Of a stretch of 64,000 bases of DNA, positions 8,417-17,543 are shown in pieces; position 1 is the first letter of the stretch, and each line of letters starts with the position of its first letter. The translations under genes and the position numbers were made by a program. Location of the stretch: contig NZ_CP042176.1 in NCBI RefSeq assembly GCF_005937885.2, positions 4,893,501 through 4,957,500 of the forward strand. Reading direction: 5' to 3'. The notes below the pieces were generated by a model. The model was not told where the DNA came from, made no database searches, and saw nothing but the letters and a program-made list of their open reading frames with translations. The DNA is from Bradyrhizobium sp. KBS0727 (GTDB lineage Bacteria > Pseudomonadota > Alphaproteobacteria > Rhizobiales > Xanthobacteraceae).

Positions 8417-9640
8417 ATGACCGACCACTACGATGCCCTCGAAACGCGCGAGCCCGCCAAGCGCGAGGCGGAACTGTTCGCCAAGCTCCCGGACATTCTC
8501 CGCAAGGCCATGGATGCGCCCGCCTATGCCGAGCGCCTGAAGGGCATCGATCCCGCCTCCGTGATCAGCCGGGCTGCGCTGGCGCGCCTGCCGGTGCTGC
8601 GCAAGTCGGAACTGCCGGCCCTGCACGAGGCCGCACCGCCCTTCGGCGGCTTCGTGGCGGGGCCGTTGGGCGCGTTCGGGCGGCTGTTCACCTCGCCGGG
8701 CCCGATCTTCGAGCCCGAGCCCGCCCACGTCGATCCCTGGCGCGGTGCGCGGGCGCTGTTTGCTGCCGGCTTCCGGCCCGGCGACGTGGTGCTGAACACC
8801 TTCAGCTATCACCTGACGCCCGGCGGATTCATCTTCGACGCCTCGGCGCGGGCGCTGGGCTGCGCGGTGATCCCGGCGGGTCCCGGCAATACCGAACAGC
8901 AGTTCGAACTGATCGAGGCCTATCGTCCGGTCGGCTATAGCGGCACGCCGGACTTTTTGAAGATCCTGCTCGACGCCGCGGTTGCCAGCGGGCGCGACGT
9001 GTCCTCGATCAAGCGCGCGCTGGTGTCGGGTGCGGCGTTTCCGAAATCGCTGCAGGACGAAGTCAAGGCGCGGGGCGTCGATGCCTATCAGGCCTTCGGT
9101 ACCGCGGACCTCGGCATGATCGCCTTCGAAACGCCGGCGCGCGACGGCATGGTCGTCAACGAGGACCTGATCATGGAGATCGTGCGACCCGGCACCGGAG
9201 ATCCCGTCGCGCCGGGCGATGTCGGCGAAATCGTCGTCACCTCGCTAGACCCGCAGCACCCCTGGATCCGGCTTGCGCTCGGCGACCTCACCGCGGCGCT
9301 GCCCGGTGCAAGTCCGTGCGGGCGCACCAACATGCGCATCAAGGGCTGGATGGGCCGGGCCGACCAGACCACCAAGGTCAAGGGCATGTTCGTGCGACCG
9401 GAACAAATTGCCGAGATCGCCAAGCGCCATCCCGAACTCGGGCGGCTGCGCCTCGTCGTGACGCGGGCGGGCGAGAGCGATTTGATGACGCTGAAAGCGG
9501 AAGCCACAACTCAGGACGCGACCCTGCAGGGCGAACTATCAGCGACGCTGCGCGCGGTAACAAAGCTCGGCGGCAATGTCGAACTGGTGGCGGCTTCCTC
9601 GCTGCCGAACGATGGCAAGGTGATTTCCGACGAGCGGTAG
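8417..9640 (+). CDS. PaaK-like phenylacetate-CoA ligase family protein
   Basis: Adenylate-forming ligase of the phenylacetate-CoA ligase group, 407 aa. PaaK-like features are LARLPVLRKSEL near residue 55, a P-loop-like LFTSPGPIFEP in place of TSGTTG, NTFSYHLTPGGFIFD, YQAFGTADLGMIAFE, and the C-terminal hinge GRADQTTKVKGMFVRPEQ. The substrate is not evident; aryl acids are typical. The altered P-loop (no Gly-Thr-Thr-Gly) is usual for one subgroup of these proteins, so it need not mean loss of activity. The gene is monocistronic, with a short stem CCCTG-CTAA-CAGGG at 9646-9659 after it. Confidence 0.85.
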   Translation: MTDHYDALETREPAKREAELFAKLPDILRKAMDAPAYAERLKGIDPASVISRAALARLPVLRKSELPALHEAAPPFGGFVAGPLGAFGRLFTSPGPIFEPEPAHVDPWRGARALFAAGFRPGDVVLNTFSYHLTPGGFIFDASARALGCAVIPAGPGNTEQQFELIEAYRPVGYSGTPDFLKILLDAAVASGRDVSSIKRALVSGAAFPKSLQDEVKARGVDAYQAFGTADLGMIAFETPARDGMVVNEDLIMEIVRPGTGDPVAPGDVGEIVVTSLDPQHPWIRLALGDLTAALPGASPCGRTNMRIKGWMGRADQTTKVKGMFVRPEQIAEIAKRHPELGRLRLVVTRAGESDLMTLKAEATTQDATLQGELSATLRAVTKLGGNVELVAASSLPNDGKVISDER

Positions 9641-9908
9641 AGCGCCCCTGCTAACAGGGAAAATTAAAGGGAATTTCTCAAAATCGCCGCCCTTTAGGCA
9701 GCTTCTTGTACGCGAAAACCTGCCGAGACTCTAATCGCCACTGGATGAAACTTCAGAGGCAGGTCAGCGGAAGTTACCTCAATTTGCGCTTGCGCGACAG
9801 CCGCCTCTGGGCTAGGCGTCCAAGGTGTAAACTTGTGATTGGCAATGTGCATGGTGGCAACCCCGCGCACTCCTATTGTCAGCTCTGGATGTGATGGCTA
9901 GGTAGGGT
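9641..9908. other. Intergenic stretch, no supported gene
   Basis: The stretch marks the transition from GC-rich core genes to AT-richer accessory DNA. Apart from the weak hairpin CCCTG-CTAA-CAGGG just after the ligase stop, nothing convincing is seen. A 62-codon open frame here (9706-9894) has no family resemblance and no good ribosome-binding site. Confidence 0.5.
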
Positions 9909-10787
9909 GTGGAAATCACGACAAGACAAGATGCTAGCTTGGTCGTAGGAGCTAGAGGGGTAGTCGGCAGCTACATTGTCGAACATCTTCTTCTTCGCGG
10001 CCGGAATACGTTCGCGTTATCCAGAGCACCGCAACCGAGCACGTCTGTTCGTTGGTTTCGCGGAGATCTCAAACGGCCGGATACCTTGAACTTTCCGGAG
10101 TTCGAAACTCTTTACTGCACGACCGACGCGACGCTCGTGGCAGAGTGCCTTCCACAGCTGATTAACCCGTCACTACGACGCGTCGTAGTGTTTAGTTCGA
10201 CGAGTGTACTTACCAAGTACGATTCTGAAGTTTCCGCGGAACGAGAAAACATTAGAAAACTGGTTGATGCGGAGCGCAGCATCGTACTTGCATGTGAAGG
10301 GCACGGCGTAGAATGGACAATTTTACGGCCGACTCTGATCTACGCTGAAGGACGCGATACCAATATCACCCCGATGTCGAACCTTATTCGTCGATATGGC
10401 TTCATGTTGCTTGTTGGCGGGGCTCGGGGCTTGCGGCAACCTGTCCATGCCGAAGATTTGGCGATCGGAGCAATAATCGCAGCATCGAGGGGCGCCGCAG
10501 CAAACAAGATATATTCGCTGTCAGGCGGTGAAACTCTCACCTACCGAGAGATGGTCGGCCGTATTTTTGATGGCCTACGGATGCCACGCCGCACCATTTC
10601 GGTACCGCCCTTCCTTTGGAAGGCAGCCTTTGCTTGTGCAAAACCGCTTTGGCCTGGCTCAAACGTGGCGATGGGCCTTCGCATGATGAAAGACATGGCG
10701 TTCGATTCCACACCAGCAGCCCGCGACTTCGATTGGAACCCGCGAACCTTCAACCCAGTGTTTGATCTCCATCAAACGATTCGATGA
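9909..10787 (+). CDS. NAD-dependent epimerase/dehydratase (SDR, WbpV-like)
   Basis: Extended SDR, 292 aa, starting at GTG 9909. The nucleotide-binding motif is VVGARGVVGSYIVEHLL (about residues 12-28). FSSTSVLTKYDSEVSAERENI takes the place of the usual YxxxK motif region, as in the WbpV/WreV-like sugar 4-reductases and epimerases found near rhizobial O-antigen genes. A role in UDP-QuiNAc- or UDP-FucNAc-type synthesis is inferred from the neighbourhood only. Base composition is lower in GC than genes before 9.6 kb. Its 3' end abuts an IS3 remnant on the other strand, but the frame ends cleanly with NPVFDLHQTIR. Confidence 0.75.
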   Translation: MEITTRQDASLVVGARGVVGSYIVEHLLLRGRNTFALSRAPQPSTSVRWFRGDLKRPDTLNFPEFETLYCTTDATLVAECLPQLINPSLRRVVVFSSTSVLTKYDSEVSAERENIRKLVDAERSIVLACEGHGVEWTILRPTLIYAEGRDTNITPMSNLIRRYGFMLLVGGARGLRQPVHAEDLAIGAIIAASRGAAANKIYSLSGGETLTYREMVGRIFDGLRMPRRTISVPPFLWKAAFACAKPLWPGSNVAMGLRMMKDMAFDSTPAARDFDWNPRTFNPVFDLHQTIR

Positions 10788-10799
10788 AATTATTGAGAT

Positions 10800-11370
10800 C
10801 GAGGAATTACGTCCCACAGGATGATGGGTATCGCTAGTGAATATGGCGTTCGAGGTGAACTCGGCGCCGTTGTCGCTGACGATCATGCGAGGGCAGCCAC
10901 GGGTCTCGATGACACAGTTGAACTCGCGCACGACACGCAGATTGGTGAGCGAGGTATCGACGACCAAGGTGAGGCATTCCCGCGTGAAGTCATCGACCAA
11001 CGTGTCCAGCACGAAGTCGAGCGACCAGCGCAGGTTCCGGTCCTGTCGCTGCGAGTAGTTCTTCTCACTGATCGCCCAGGTCACAGCTCGTTCCCGCAAG
11101 TTGGGCATCAGAAGTTTTTCCCCGAGCATTTCCTTCAGCGTCGATACATCCAACATCGACTCTGCCAGAGGTCTCTTCAGCTTCCGGTTCTCGTCTTCCA
11201 GGCCCTTCAGCTTGCGGGCGTCGGACATGCCGCTATAGCGGGATCGCCACTTGTGGAACGTCGCGTCACTGATGCCAAGCTTTCGGCATAGATCGCCTTC
11301 CGACATCCCGGCGGCGGGCTAACTTCAGGACCTTGATAGTCTGCCCGCCCGTAAACCTGCTCTTACGCAA
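10800..11370 (-). pseudogene. IS3-family transposase remnant (fused OrfA/OrfB)
   Basis: Translated on the minus strand, this gives an OrfA-like start (TTG 11370, RKSRFTGGQTIKVLK). A frameshift follows, then EGDLCRKLGISDATFHKWRS with the coiled coil LKGLEDENRKLKRPLAESM. The frame then jumps by internal deletion to an OrfB catalytic segment, VVDTSLTNLRVVREFN and IVSDNGAEFTSNAI (the DDE-domain D-N-G-x-E block). The first catalytic Asp region is compressed (RWSLDFVLDTLVDDFTREC), so roughly half of OrfB is missing. It cannot encode an active transposase. It marks the distal end of the polysaccharide locus. Confidence 0.85.
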
Positions 11371-11525
11371 GGTCTGTCTCCTCGGTGGAGAACAGAACCT
11401 CAACTCAAAATCGAGCCCGTTTCAGGGGAGCAGATCAATTTGCCTCCCCTCATTCAACATACCTATTAGTCTAGCTAACGCACGCAAATGCGCATAGTAC
11501 ACGAAGTCATAGCCAATCCACACCC
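11371..11525. mobile_element. IS3-type terminal inverted-repeat region
   Basis: Read on the minus strand, the sequence ending near 11437 begins TGATCTGCTCCCCTGAAACG. This resembles the left end of IS3 elements of the IS407/IS2-like groups and precedes the OrfA start. The opposite end was not identified, which fits a deleted element. The remaining bases up to the dehydrogenase stop hold nothing recognisable. Confidence 0.5.
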
Positions 11526-12842
11526 TCACGCCCTAACCACATTTGGAAACGCCTCCGGAAATCGACCCCGGCAATCGACAAGCAATTGCGCGTGCAGCCT
11601 GATAAGACCGTAGTCAAATTTGTCATGATCGGTCGCAAGTAGAACACAGTCGAATTCCGCAATAGTTAGAGGCGAGAGAGGTACACTCGCGAGTGAAAAA
11701 TGGTGCGCACGCATCTTTGGAAAGGTTGGAATATGAGGATCACTGTAGGAAATCTGCGCCCCAAGGTCCTGCAACTTCTCCATCAGAACAACGGATGGCG
11801 ATTCTCTGGAATCATCAACGTTTTTCTTATAAGCGATCCCGAGAACGAGAATCTTACTCCCGTTGACAGACTTTTTTCTTGCATTCAATCCGTCCACAAC
11901 CTTCGAAACGACGTAGTCAGGCATTGAAGAGTTGATTTCACCGGCAAGTTCGATGAATCGCGTATGAACACCGTACTCACGGGCCTTCCAAGTCAAATAG
12001 AACGGATCAATAGGAATACAATGCCCCCCAATGCCCGGCCCTGGATAATATGGAACAAATCCAAAAGGCTTGGTAGCTGCCGCGCGGATGACCTCATGAA
12101 GATCGATTCCCATCCTGTCAGCAACGACCTTCATCTCGTTGACGAGTCCGATGTTTACCGAGCGATGAATATTTTCAAGAAGCTTAGTGAGCTCGGCGGC
12201 ACGCGTTGAGCTGACAGGGACCACCGTATCTACAACTAGACTGTACAAAGTGATACCGGCCGCCAGGCACTTACTCGTACAGCCTCCACACACCTTCGGG
12301 ATGGTCTGAGTGGAATAGACCTGATTGCCCGGGTCCTCGCGCTCCGGTGAGAACACCAAGAAGACATCCTCGCCAACTTTTAGATTTTGAGCTTCAATAC
12401 GCGGCTTTAATTCTTCATCTGTAGTTCCGGGATATGTGGTGCTTTCCAAGGAAATCACCATTCCAGGGTGAAGAAAGGGTAACGCGGAATCAATGGTACC
12501 CAAGATAAAGCTTAGATCAGGCTCGCGGTGCTTGCTAAGCGGTGTCGGCACACAAAGAATAAGAGCATCGACCTCCGCAATTCGCGAAAGATCCGAGGTT
12601 GGCTCGAAACTTTTCCTGTCAACAAAATGCGACAACCTTTTAGATTCGATGTGTTCAATATACGACCGGCCAGCACGCAATGCGTCTACCTTGGACTGAT
12701 CTACGTCGAAGCCAATAACCTTGCAACCCACTTCGCAGTAGCGAAGCATAAGCGGAAGCCCAACATACCCCAGCCCCACGATACCGATTTTCGCGGTCTT
12801 CGCATTTAGCTTGGCTATTAATTCCAAGTGCCTCTCAGTCAC
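11526..12842 (-). CDS. UDP-N-acetyl-hexosamine 6-dehydrogenase (WbpA-like)
   Basis: Nucleotide-sugar dehydrogenase that would oxidise C6 of UDP-GlcNAc (or UDP-ManNAc) with NAD+, 438 aa from GTG 12842. That start has AAAGGA 5 bases upstream; a TTG at 12884 would add 14 residues. The Rossmann motif is GIVGLGYVGLP, followed by the WbpA-type stretch SLESTTYPGTTDEEL. The catalytic-Cys motif GPGIGGHCIPIDP is intact. It is the last minus-strand gene of the locus. It could feed a WbpA-B-E-D-type uronic acid pathway, since a WbpD-like acetyltransferase and Gfo/Idh oxidoreductases lie in the same cluster, but the WbpE-type aminotransferase seen in the window (41 kb) is broken. Confidence 0.9.
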   Translation of the reverse strand: MTERHLELIAKLNAKTAKIGIVGLGYVGLPLMLRYCEVGCKVIGFDVDQSKVDALRAGRSYIEHIESKRLSHFVDRKSFEPTSDLSRIAEVDALILCVPTPLSKHREPDLSFILGTIDSALPFLHPGMVISLESTTYPGTTDEELKPRIEAQNLKVGEDVFLVFSPEREDPGNQVYSTQTIPKVCGGCTSKCLAAGITLYSLVVDTVVPVSSTRAAELTKLLENIHRSVNIGLVNEMKVVADRMGIDLHEVIRAAATKPFGFVPYYPGPGIGGHCIPIDPFYLTWKAREYGVHTRFIELAGEINSSMPDYVVSKVVDGLNARKKSVNGSKILVLGIAYKKNVDDSRESPSVVLMEKLQDLGAQISYSDPHIPTFPKMRAHHFSLASVPLSPLTIAEFDCVLLATDHDKFDYGLIRLHAQLLVDCRGRFPEAFPNVVRA

Positions 12843-13042
12843 ACGCAATCCTTTCAAATCGTGGCTTCTCTTGTCGGATTCCAATCGAAAGAGAACTGCG
12901 CAATTATGGCCAGCACATCTTAGCCTACTGACAGAGCTGATGAACGAAGTGCTGAAATGATCCCGGCCGGGGCGAACCCAAAGCCCAGATCTTCTCCTTT
13001 ATCGACGCAATCCGATCGACGAGTTTATCGACTGCTTCGTAG

Positions 13043-13954
13043 CTAACGAAAAGCTCTGGCGATTTCGCGAAAGCTCGGCGCATACTTGGAGCGATTGAGG
13101 ACAGGCACGAGAACACCACGAAAAACGACGACAAGCAGAAGTGCGACGAATGTAATCCCTACGGCCATAAGGGCGATCTCGTATTTGGCGGGACCTACCG
13201 GCTCCGCCGGGACGATTGGTGGCACAACAACGATATCACGCCCCAATCCCGCGATGCTCGACTTAAGGTCTTCGCTTTTGACAATCCCATCTGTTCGAAG
13301 CTTGATCATATCGGCAACATTATTTGGCATGCTTCCGGACTTTATATCCGCTTTTAACAACTCCGGATGGGTCAACAACAGCGCTATTGCCTGCGACACG
13401 TCCACGGACTGAGCTTCGAATGCTTCTTGCATTCGTTGCAGAGAAGCCAACTTTTCCGGTGGAGGCTTCATCGCAGTTAGCCAAGCATCAATGATCGCAC
13501 TTAACAAGCCGTGCGCGCGCGACGGCTCCGCGTCCAACACCTCCAAGACGTACAACGAGGTTAACTTTGAATCCGCCCCCTGAAGCGACCGAAACCGTAT
13601 CCTTTGCGTCAAATATCTCATGCCCTCATCAGGAGTCATGGCGGGAAGCGACTTAGAAAGCTTCCTCAGCGCGGCATCAACGACTGGTGGCGACACGATA
13701 AGCGCAGAGCTTTTCCTGGCCATTTCATCATTCAGCGGACCAACATAAGCGTAGCTAATATAAGATTTCGGCAGAAGAAAGCTGCCAGCCAAGGCTATGA
13801 TCCCTATGATCAACGGGCCAAAGACCAGCAGCTTCCAGTGCCGCAAACTAACAAGCAGCGCGGCAAGCAGTAATCCCCAGAAGTCCAGCTCAGCTTTATT
13901 TGGCAAATCGTCACACGACTGCGGATTTTCAGTTGATGAGATGGTCTGGTTCAT
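13043..13954 (-). CDS. Wzz-like chain-length determinant / polysaccharide co-polymerase
   Basis: Inner-membrane protein with the two-helix Wzz layout, 303 aa from ATG 13954 (GGCGAG 5 bases upstream). The first transmembrane segment is LLVFGPLIIGIIALAGSFLLP and the second, near the C terminus, is LMAVGITFVALLLVVVFRGVLVPVL. A periplasmic region with helical character lies between. The proline-rich region PPIVPAEPVGPAKYE before the second helix matches the PxxP motif of Wzz proteins. It would set O-chain length together with the Wzy candidate. Upstream in-frame starts at 13972 and 14005 are possible. Confidence 0.75.
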   Translation of the reverse strand: MNQTISSTENPQSCDDLPNKAELDFWGLLLAALLVSLRHWKLLVFGPLIIGIIALAGSFLLPKSYISYAYVGPLNDEMARKSSALIVSPPVVDAALRKLSKSLPAMTPDEGMRYLTQRIRFRSLQGADSKLTSLYVLEVLDAEPSRAHGLLSAIIDAWLTAMKPPPEKLASLQRMQEAFEAQSVDVSQAIALLLTHPELLKADIKSGSMPNNVADMIKLRTDGIVKSEDLKSSIAGLGRDIVVVPPIVPAEPVGPAKYEIALMAVGITFVALLLVVVFRGVLVPVLNRSKYAPSFREIARAFR

Positions 13955-14053
13955 ATCTCGCCTTACATTCATAGACACGATATTTTGGACGGTTGGGACG
14001 CCCAAACACCAACGCCGCGATCGCCCAACTATCCCTTCCCTGCTGTCAAGAAT

Positions 14054-15286
14054 TTACAAGGGGTTTTTCACCAGTTCGGATAAAATCTGCTCCAGCTTGC
14101 CCACCACCAATTCACGATTGAATTCGCGCGCCGCATAGGCTCGACCGCGCGTACCCATCTCGGCTCGTTCAGAAGCTGGCATTTCGATCAAGCGCCGAAC
14201 TTGACGTGCCAAGCCTAATCCATCTCCGGCAGGACAAACTAACCCAGCGCCCGCTTCTTCAATGACCCTGGCTCCCTCTCCATCGAGCATGCCGAGGATC
14301 GGCACCCCCGCGGCGAGATAGCTCTGCACTTTCCCAGGAATCGTCATGCTGAAGACTGAGCCGGCCTTCAGCGAAACCAACAACGCATCGGCAGCACGAA
14401 AAAAAGATGGCATGCGTTCAATCGGGTGCTGGCCTAGCAAAGATACGACATCACCAAGGCCGCGCGCCTCGACTTCTGCGACCACCTGCGCCTTCGCACG
14501 CCCATCGCCGACGATAATCCAGCGCACGTCGATTCTATCGCGCAAAGCTTCGATTGCGGTAAGGATCGATGGAAAATCCTGAGCTTCACCAATATTACCG
14601 GCGAAAAGGATTTTCATCTTTCCGTCATTTGGTGCAAATTCGGGAACAGCGGTCGGGCTGACGCTAGTCGGATCAAACACCTGCTCCGCCCAGCCGGGTA
14701 GATAGCTCACGCGGTTGGCGTCTCCGCCATATTGCAGAACATTGGGAACAAACGCCATCGATTGCACAAAAATGCGCGCAGAACCGCGATAAATAACACC
14801 TATCAGACGTCCCACCCAACGCAATACTGACTTGGAGCGGACTGCACCCACAGCCGCAAGAGTCTCGGGCCAGAGGTCCAGCACCCAAATAGTAACAGGG
14901 ATACGCTTTAAGCGACCGATCAGCAATGCCGGCAAAGCAGTAGTCATCGGCGAAACCAAATAGCAAAAAATAACATCGTAGTTCTTGCCACGCAGCCGCC
15001 AAACGCCAACGGTCGCCCCGGAAATCACGAAGCTGAGATAGTTCAAGACGAGTCGCACTTTGCTCTGGCCGCGCGAGACAAGAGGCACGCGAATGATAGA
15101 AGCGCCGCCATACTTCGAGAAATGTCGAGGATTTTGAATGTATTCCGGATAGGTTCGGCCCGAAGGATAGTTCGGCTGCCCGGTTAAAACCGTGACCTCG
15201 TGCCCTCGTGCAAAAAGCTCCATCACGAGTTCATTGATGCGAAAATTCTCTGGCCAAAAATATTGGCTGACAATCAAAATACGCAA
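14054..15286 (-). CDS. wbuB: WbuB-like family 4 glycosyltransferase (L-FucNAc-type)
   Basis: GT-B glycosyltransferase, 410 aa, starting at TTG 15286. The opening RILIVSQYFWPENFRINEL, then VLTGQPNYPSGRTYPEY and IWVLDLWPETLAAVGA, are hallmarks of the WbuB group, assigned to L-FucNAc transfer in E. coli O26-type clusters. The donor-binding domain includes LLFAGNIGEAQDFPSIL. It lies directly downstream of fnlA-fnlB-fnlC, which make UDP-L-FucNAc, with 9 bases between it and fnlC. The donor assignment therefore rests on both family and context. Confidence 0.88.
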   Translation of the reverse strand: MRILIVSQYFWPENFRINELVMELFARGHEVTVLTGQPNYPSGRTYPEYIQNPRHFSKYGGASIIRVPLVSRGQSKVRLVLNYLSFVISGATVGVWRLRGKNYDVIFCYLVSPMTTALPALLIGRLKRIPVTIWVLDLWPETLAAVGAVRSKSVLRWVGRLIGVIYRGSARIFVQSMAFVPNVLQYGGDANRVSYLPGWAEQVFDPTSVSPTAVPEFAPNDGKMKILFAGNIGEAQDFPSILTAIEALRDRIDVRWIIVGDGRAKAQVVAEVEARGLGDVVSLLGQHPIERMPSFFRAADALLVSLKAGSVFSMTIPGKVQSYLAAGVPILGMLDGEGARVIEEAGAGLVCPAGDGLGLARQVRRLIEMPASERAEMGTRGRAYAAREFNRELVVGKLEQILSELVKNPL

Positions 15287-15295
15287 CGGCCTAAC

Positions 15296-16429
15296 TCAAT
15301 CGTATTTTCGCCAGACTACACGATTTACGTAGTCGGTATAGCTGTGAATAACACGAACAACCTTATCTGAGACGTTCGGCACGTTGTAATCGCGAACTAC
15401 ACCGACATTTCTTAGTGACCCTCGAACTTGCTGTTCCAGAATAGACAAACCCTGCCTTACCCGATCAATTTCAAGACCGACCATCATCACTGCCGCCTCC
15501 TCCATCGCTTCAGGACGCTCGTGAGCCTCCCGCAGATTCAAGGCCGGAAAGTTTAGAATGGAAGATTCTTCGCTGATAGTTCCGCTGTCGGAAAGCACTG
15601 CCCGAGCAGACATTTGCAATTTCACATAGTCGCTGAAGCCTAGCGGCTTGAGCAGGCTGATCCGATGATGAAATTTTGCGTCATCCTCTTCGATCCGCTT
15701 ACGAGTGCGAGGATGCGTCGAGACTATCACCGGCCGACCGTAATCCTCCGCAATGCCATTAAGCAGAGCAACTAGCTTGTTGAACATGTGTGAAGTCTCA
15801 ATATTTTCTTCGCGGTGCGCGCTGACTACAAAGAATCCCTCCGGGGTCAATCCCAACCGTTTCACGACATCAGAGGAATCAATTTTAGATCTATAATGCG
15901 AAAGCACCTCGAACATCGGACTGCCAGTATTTATGACCAAATCCGGCGACAGACCTTCACGTAACAAATATTCGCGCGCAATCGAACTGTAGGTAAGGTT
16001 GACGTCGGCGGTGTGATCGACGATACGACGGTTAGTTTCCTCGGGAACCCGCTGATCGAAGCAACGGTTGCCTGCCTCCATGTGGAAAATTGGAACTTTG
16101 CGACGTTTCGCTGGAATCACGGCGAGGCAGCTGTTGGTATCGCCAAGCACCAACATCGCATCGGGCTGCTCCTCTACAAGCGCCAGATCGACCTTGGCTA
16201 TGAGATTGCCGATCGTCTGCGCGGCGCTGTCGCCCGCTGCTTCCAAAAATCGGTCAGGATTTCGAACTCCAAGATCCTCAAAAAAGATCGCGTTGAGTTC
16301 GTAGTCGTAATTCTGACCAGTGTGGACCAGAATCTGATGGCAATAGAGGTCCAGCTTCGCAATCACTCGCGAAAGCCGTATAATTTCCGGCCGGGTTCCA
16401 ACGACCGTCATAACCTTAAGCTTCTTCAC
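15296..16429 (-). CDS. fnlC: UDP-L-FucNAc pathway 2-epimerase (FnlC/WbjD/CapG)
   Basis: Non-hydrolysing UDP-HexNAc 2-epimerase family, 377 aa. Motifs are VGTRPEIIRLSRVI at the N terminus, HMEAGNRCFDQRVPEETNR and LSDSGTISEESSILNFPALN. The variant AGNRCFDxRVPEExNR is the form seen in WbjD/FnlC rather than WecB (compare AGLRTGN in the 60 kb paralogue). It would convert UDP-2-acetamido-2,6-dideoxy-L-talose to UDP-L-FucNAc. It overlaps fnlB by 4 bases (ATGA). Confidence 0.92.
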   Translation of the reverse strand: MKKLKVMTVVGTRPEIIRLSRVIAKLDLYCHQILVHTGQNYDYELNAIFFEDLGVRNPDRFLEAAGDSAAQTIGNLIAKVDLALVEEQPDAMLVLGDTNSCLAVIPAKRRKVPIFHMEAGNRCFDQRVPEETNRRIVDHTADVNLTYSSIAREYLLREGLSPDLVINTGSPMFEVLSHYRSKIDSSDVVKRLGLTPEGFFVVSAHREENIETSHMFNKLVALLNGIAEDYGRPVIVSTHPRTRKRIEEDDAKFHHRISLLKPLGFSDYVKLQMSARAVLSDSGTISEESSILNFPALNLREAHERPEAMEEAAVMMVGLEIDRVRQGLSILEQQVRGSLRNVGVVRDYNVPNVSDKVVRVIHSYTDYVNRVVWRKYD

Positions 16430-17538
16430 TCTACTACTTTCTTAGCTATCGTATCTGGCCGCGCACGATCGAATATCTCGTTCGCCCAAAGCATCACGAT
16501 CAGTTCGTCGCCCCCGGTATTGGTAATGTCGTGCGCCCAGCCCGGGATAGTTTCGACGACGTACCCCTCGCCGCCCCGTACTACGATTTCATGAAATTCG
16601 CCAGTCTCGATCTGCCTGAAGCGAAATTTCGCGGTGCCGCGAATAACCACGAACTTTTCGGATTTAGAGTGATGATAGTGCTCGCCGCGGGTGACGCCGG
16701 GATGTGCGGTGAAATACGAGAACTGGCCGCAATCCGGCGTCTTCAGAACTTCCGCGAAGGCGCCTCGGGGATCGACATACTGCGGCACCTGGTAGGCAAA
16801 CGCGGTAACCGGAAGATGGCTGACGTACGTCGCGTAAAGCGCCCTAGCCAACCCGACGCCGACCGGCGGACTCATCAGCGTGGAACGGATGGCGAGGAAG
16901 CTGCGGATGATGTCCGCGACTTCGCCGACCGTGGTCTCATAAACGGGTCCCGCCTCGATCTGGCCAGCTACCGGTCCCGGCGAGGTCAGACAGCGGATGA
17001 AGGCATCCACCACGTCGTCGATATAGACCAGCCCGAGCCTGGCAGCTGGATCGTCAACACGGATCGGAAGGCCGCGAGCGACGTTATGGCAGAAGGTTGC
17101 GATTGCCGAATTATAGTCAGGCCGCGCCCACTTGCCGAACACGTTGGTCAGCCGAAACACGAATACCGGCGCTCCGCTCTCGCGGCCGTACCGTAACAAG
17201 ATCTCTTCCGCGGCACGCTTGCTTCGGCCGTAGGGATTGTCCAGCGCGGCTTGCGTCGACGAGGAAAACACCGCCGGCGTCCGGCGGCCGGCGCTGCGGA
17301 GCGCCTGGCAGAGTTGCTCGGTGAAATCCCGGTTGCCGGCGACGAATTCATCCGCCGTCTTTGGTCGGTTGACCCCGGCAAGGTGAAACACGAAATCGGC
17401 GGAGGCGAGCCCGGCGGCCAAGTCTTCGCGCGTGGAGGACCGCGTAATGCCGACGATGTCGCGATAGCCGGCTTCGCCTAGGCGAAGCCGCAGGTTCGCT
17501 CCAATGAATCCGTCTACTCCGGTAATCAGGATGCGCAT
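16426..17538 (-). CDS. fnlB: Bifunctional 3-epimerase/4-reductase (FnlB/WbjC/CapF)
   Basis: Two-domain enzyme of the UDP-L-FucNAc pathway, 370 aa from ATG 17538 (a TTG at 17547 is also possible). The N-terminal SDR domain has RILITGVDGFIGANLRLRL and SDR active-site residues in NPYGRSKRAAEEIL (YxxxK). The C-terminal cupin, about residues 250-365, carries the metal/substrate histidines in GVTRGEHYHHSKSEKF and the ending PGWAHDITNTGGDELI. This SDR-plus-cupin layout is diagnostic of CapF/WbjC. It is the middle gene of the fnlABC set. Confidence 0.94.
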   Translation of the reverse strand: MRILITGVDGFIGANLRLRLGEAGYRDIVGITRSSTREDLAAGLASADFVFHLAGVNRPKTADEFVAGNRDFTEQLCQALRSAGRRTPAVFSSSTQAALDNPYGRSKRAAEEILLRYGRESGAPVFVFRLTNVFGKWARPDYNSAIATFCHNVARGLPIRVDDPAARLGLVYIDDVVDAFIRCLTSPGPVAGQIEAGPVYETTVGEVADIIRSFLAIRSTLMSPPVGVGLARALYATYVSHLPVTAFAYQVPQYVDPRGAFAEVLKTPDCGQFSYFTAHPGVTRGEHYHHSKSEKFVVIRGTAKFRFRQIETGEFHEIVVRGGEGYVVETIPGWAHDITNTGGDELIVMLWANEIFDRARPDTIAKKVVE

Positions 17539-17543
17539 CGGAT

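Noticed and set aside
7152..8420. 422-codon plus-strand frame opposite the AGE-family epimerase
   Set aside because: The minus-strand translation matches the AGE family throughout; the plus frame has no domain and low-complexity Arg/Gln content.
9706..9894. 62-codon frame after the PaaK-like gene
   Set aside because: No ribosome-binding site, no family likeness, and composition typical of non-coding sequence.
12925..13134. 69-codon minus frame overlapping the 3' end of the first Wzz-like gene
   Set aside because: It overlaps the real second transmembrane segment in another frame and shows no independent support.
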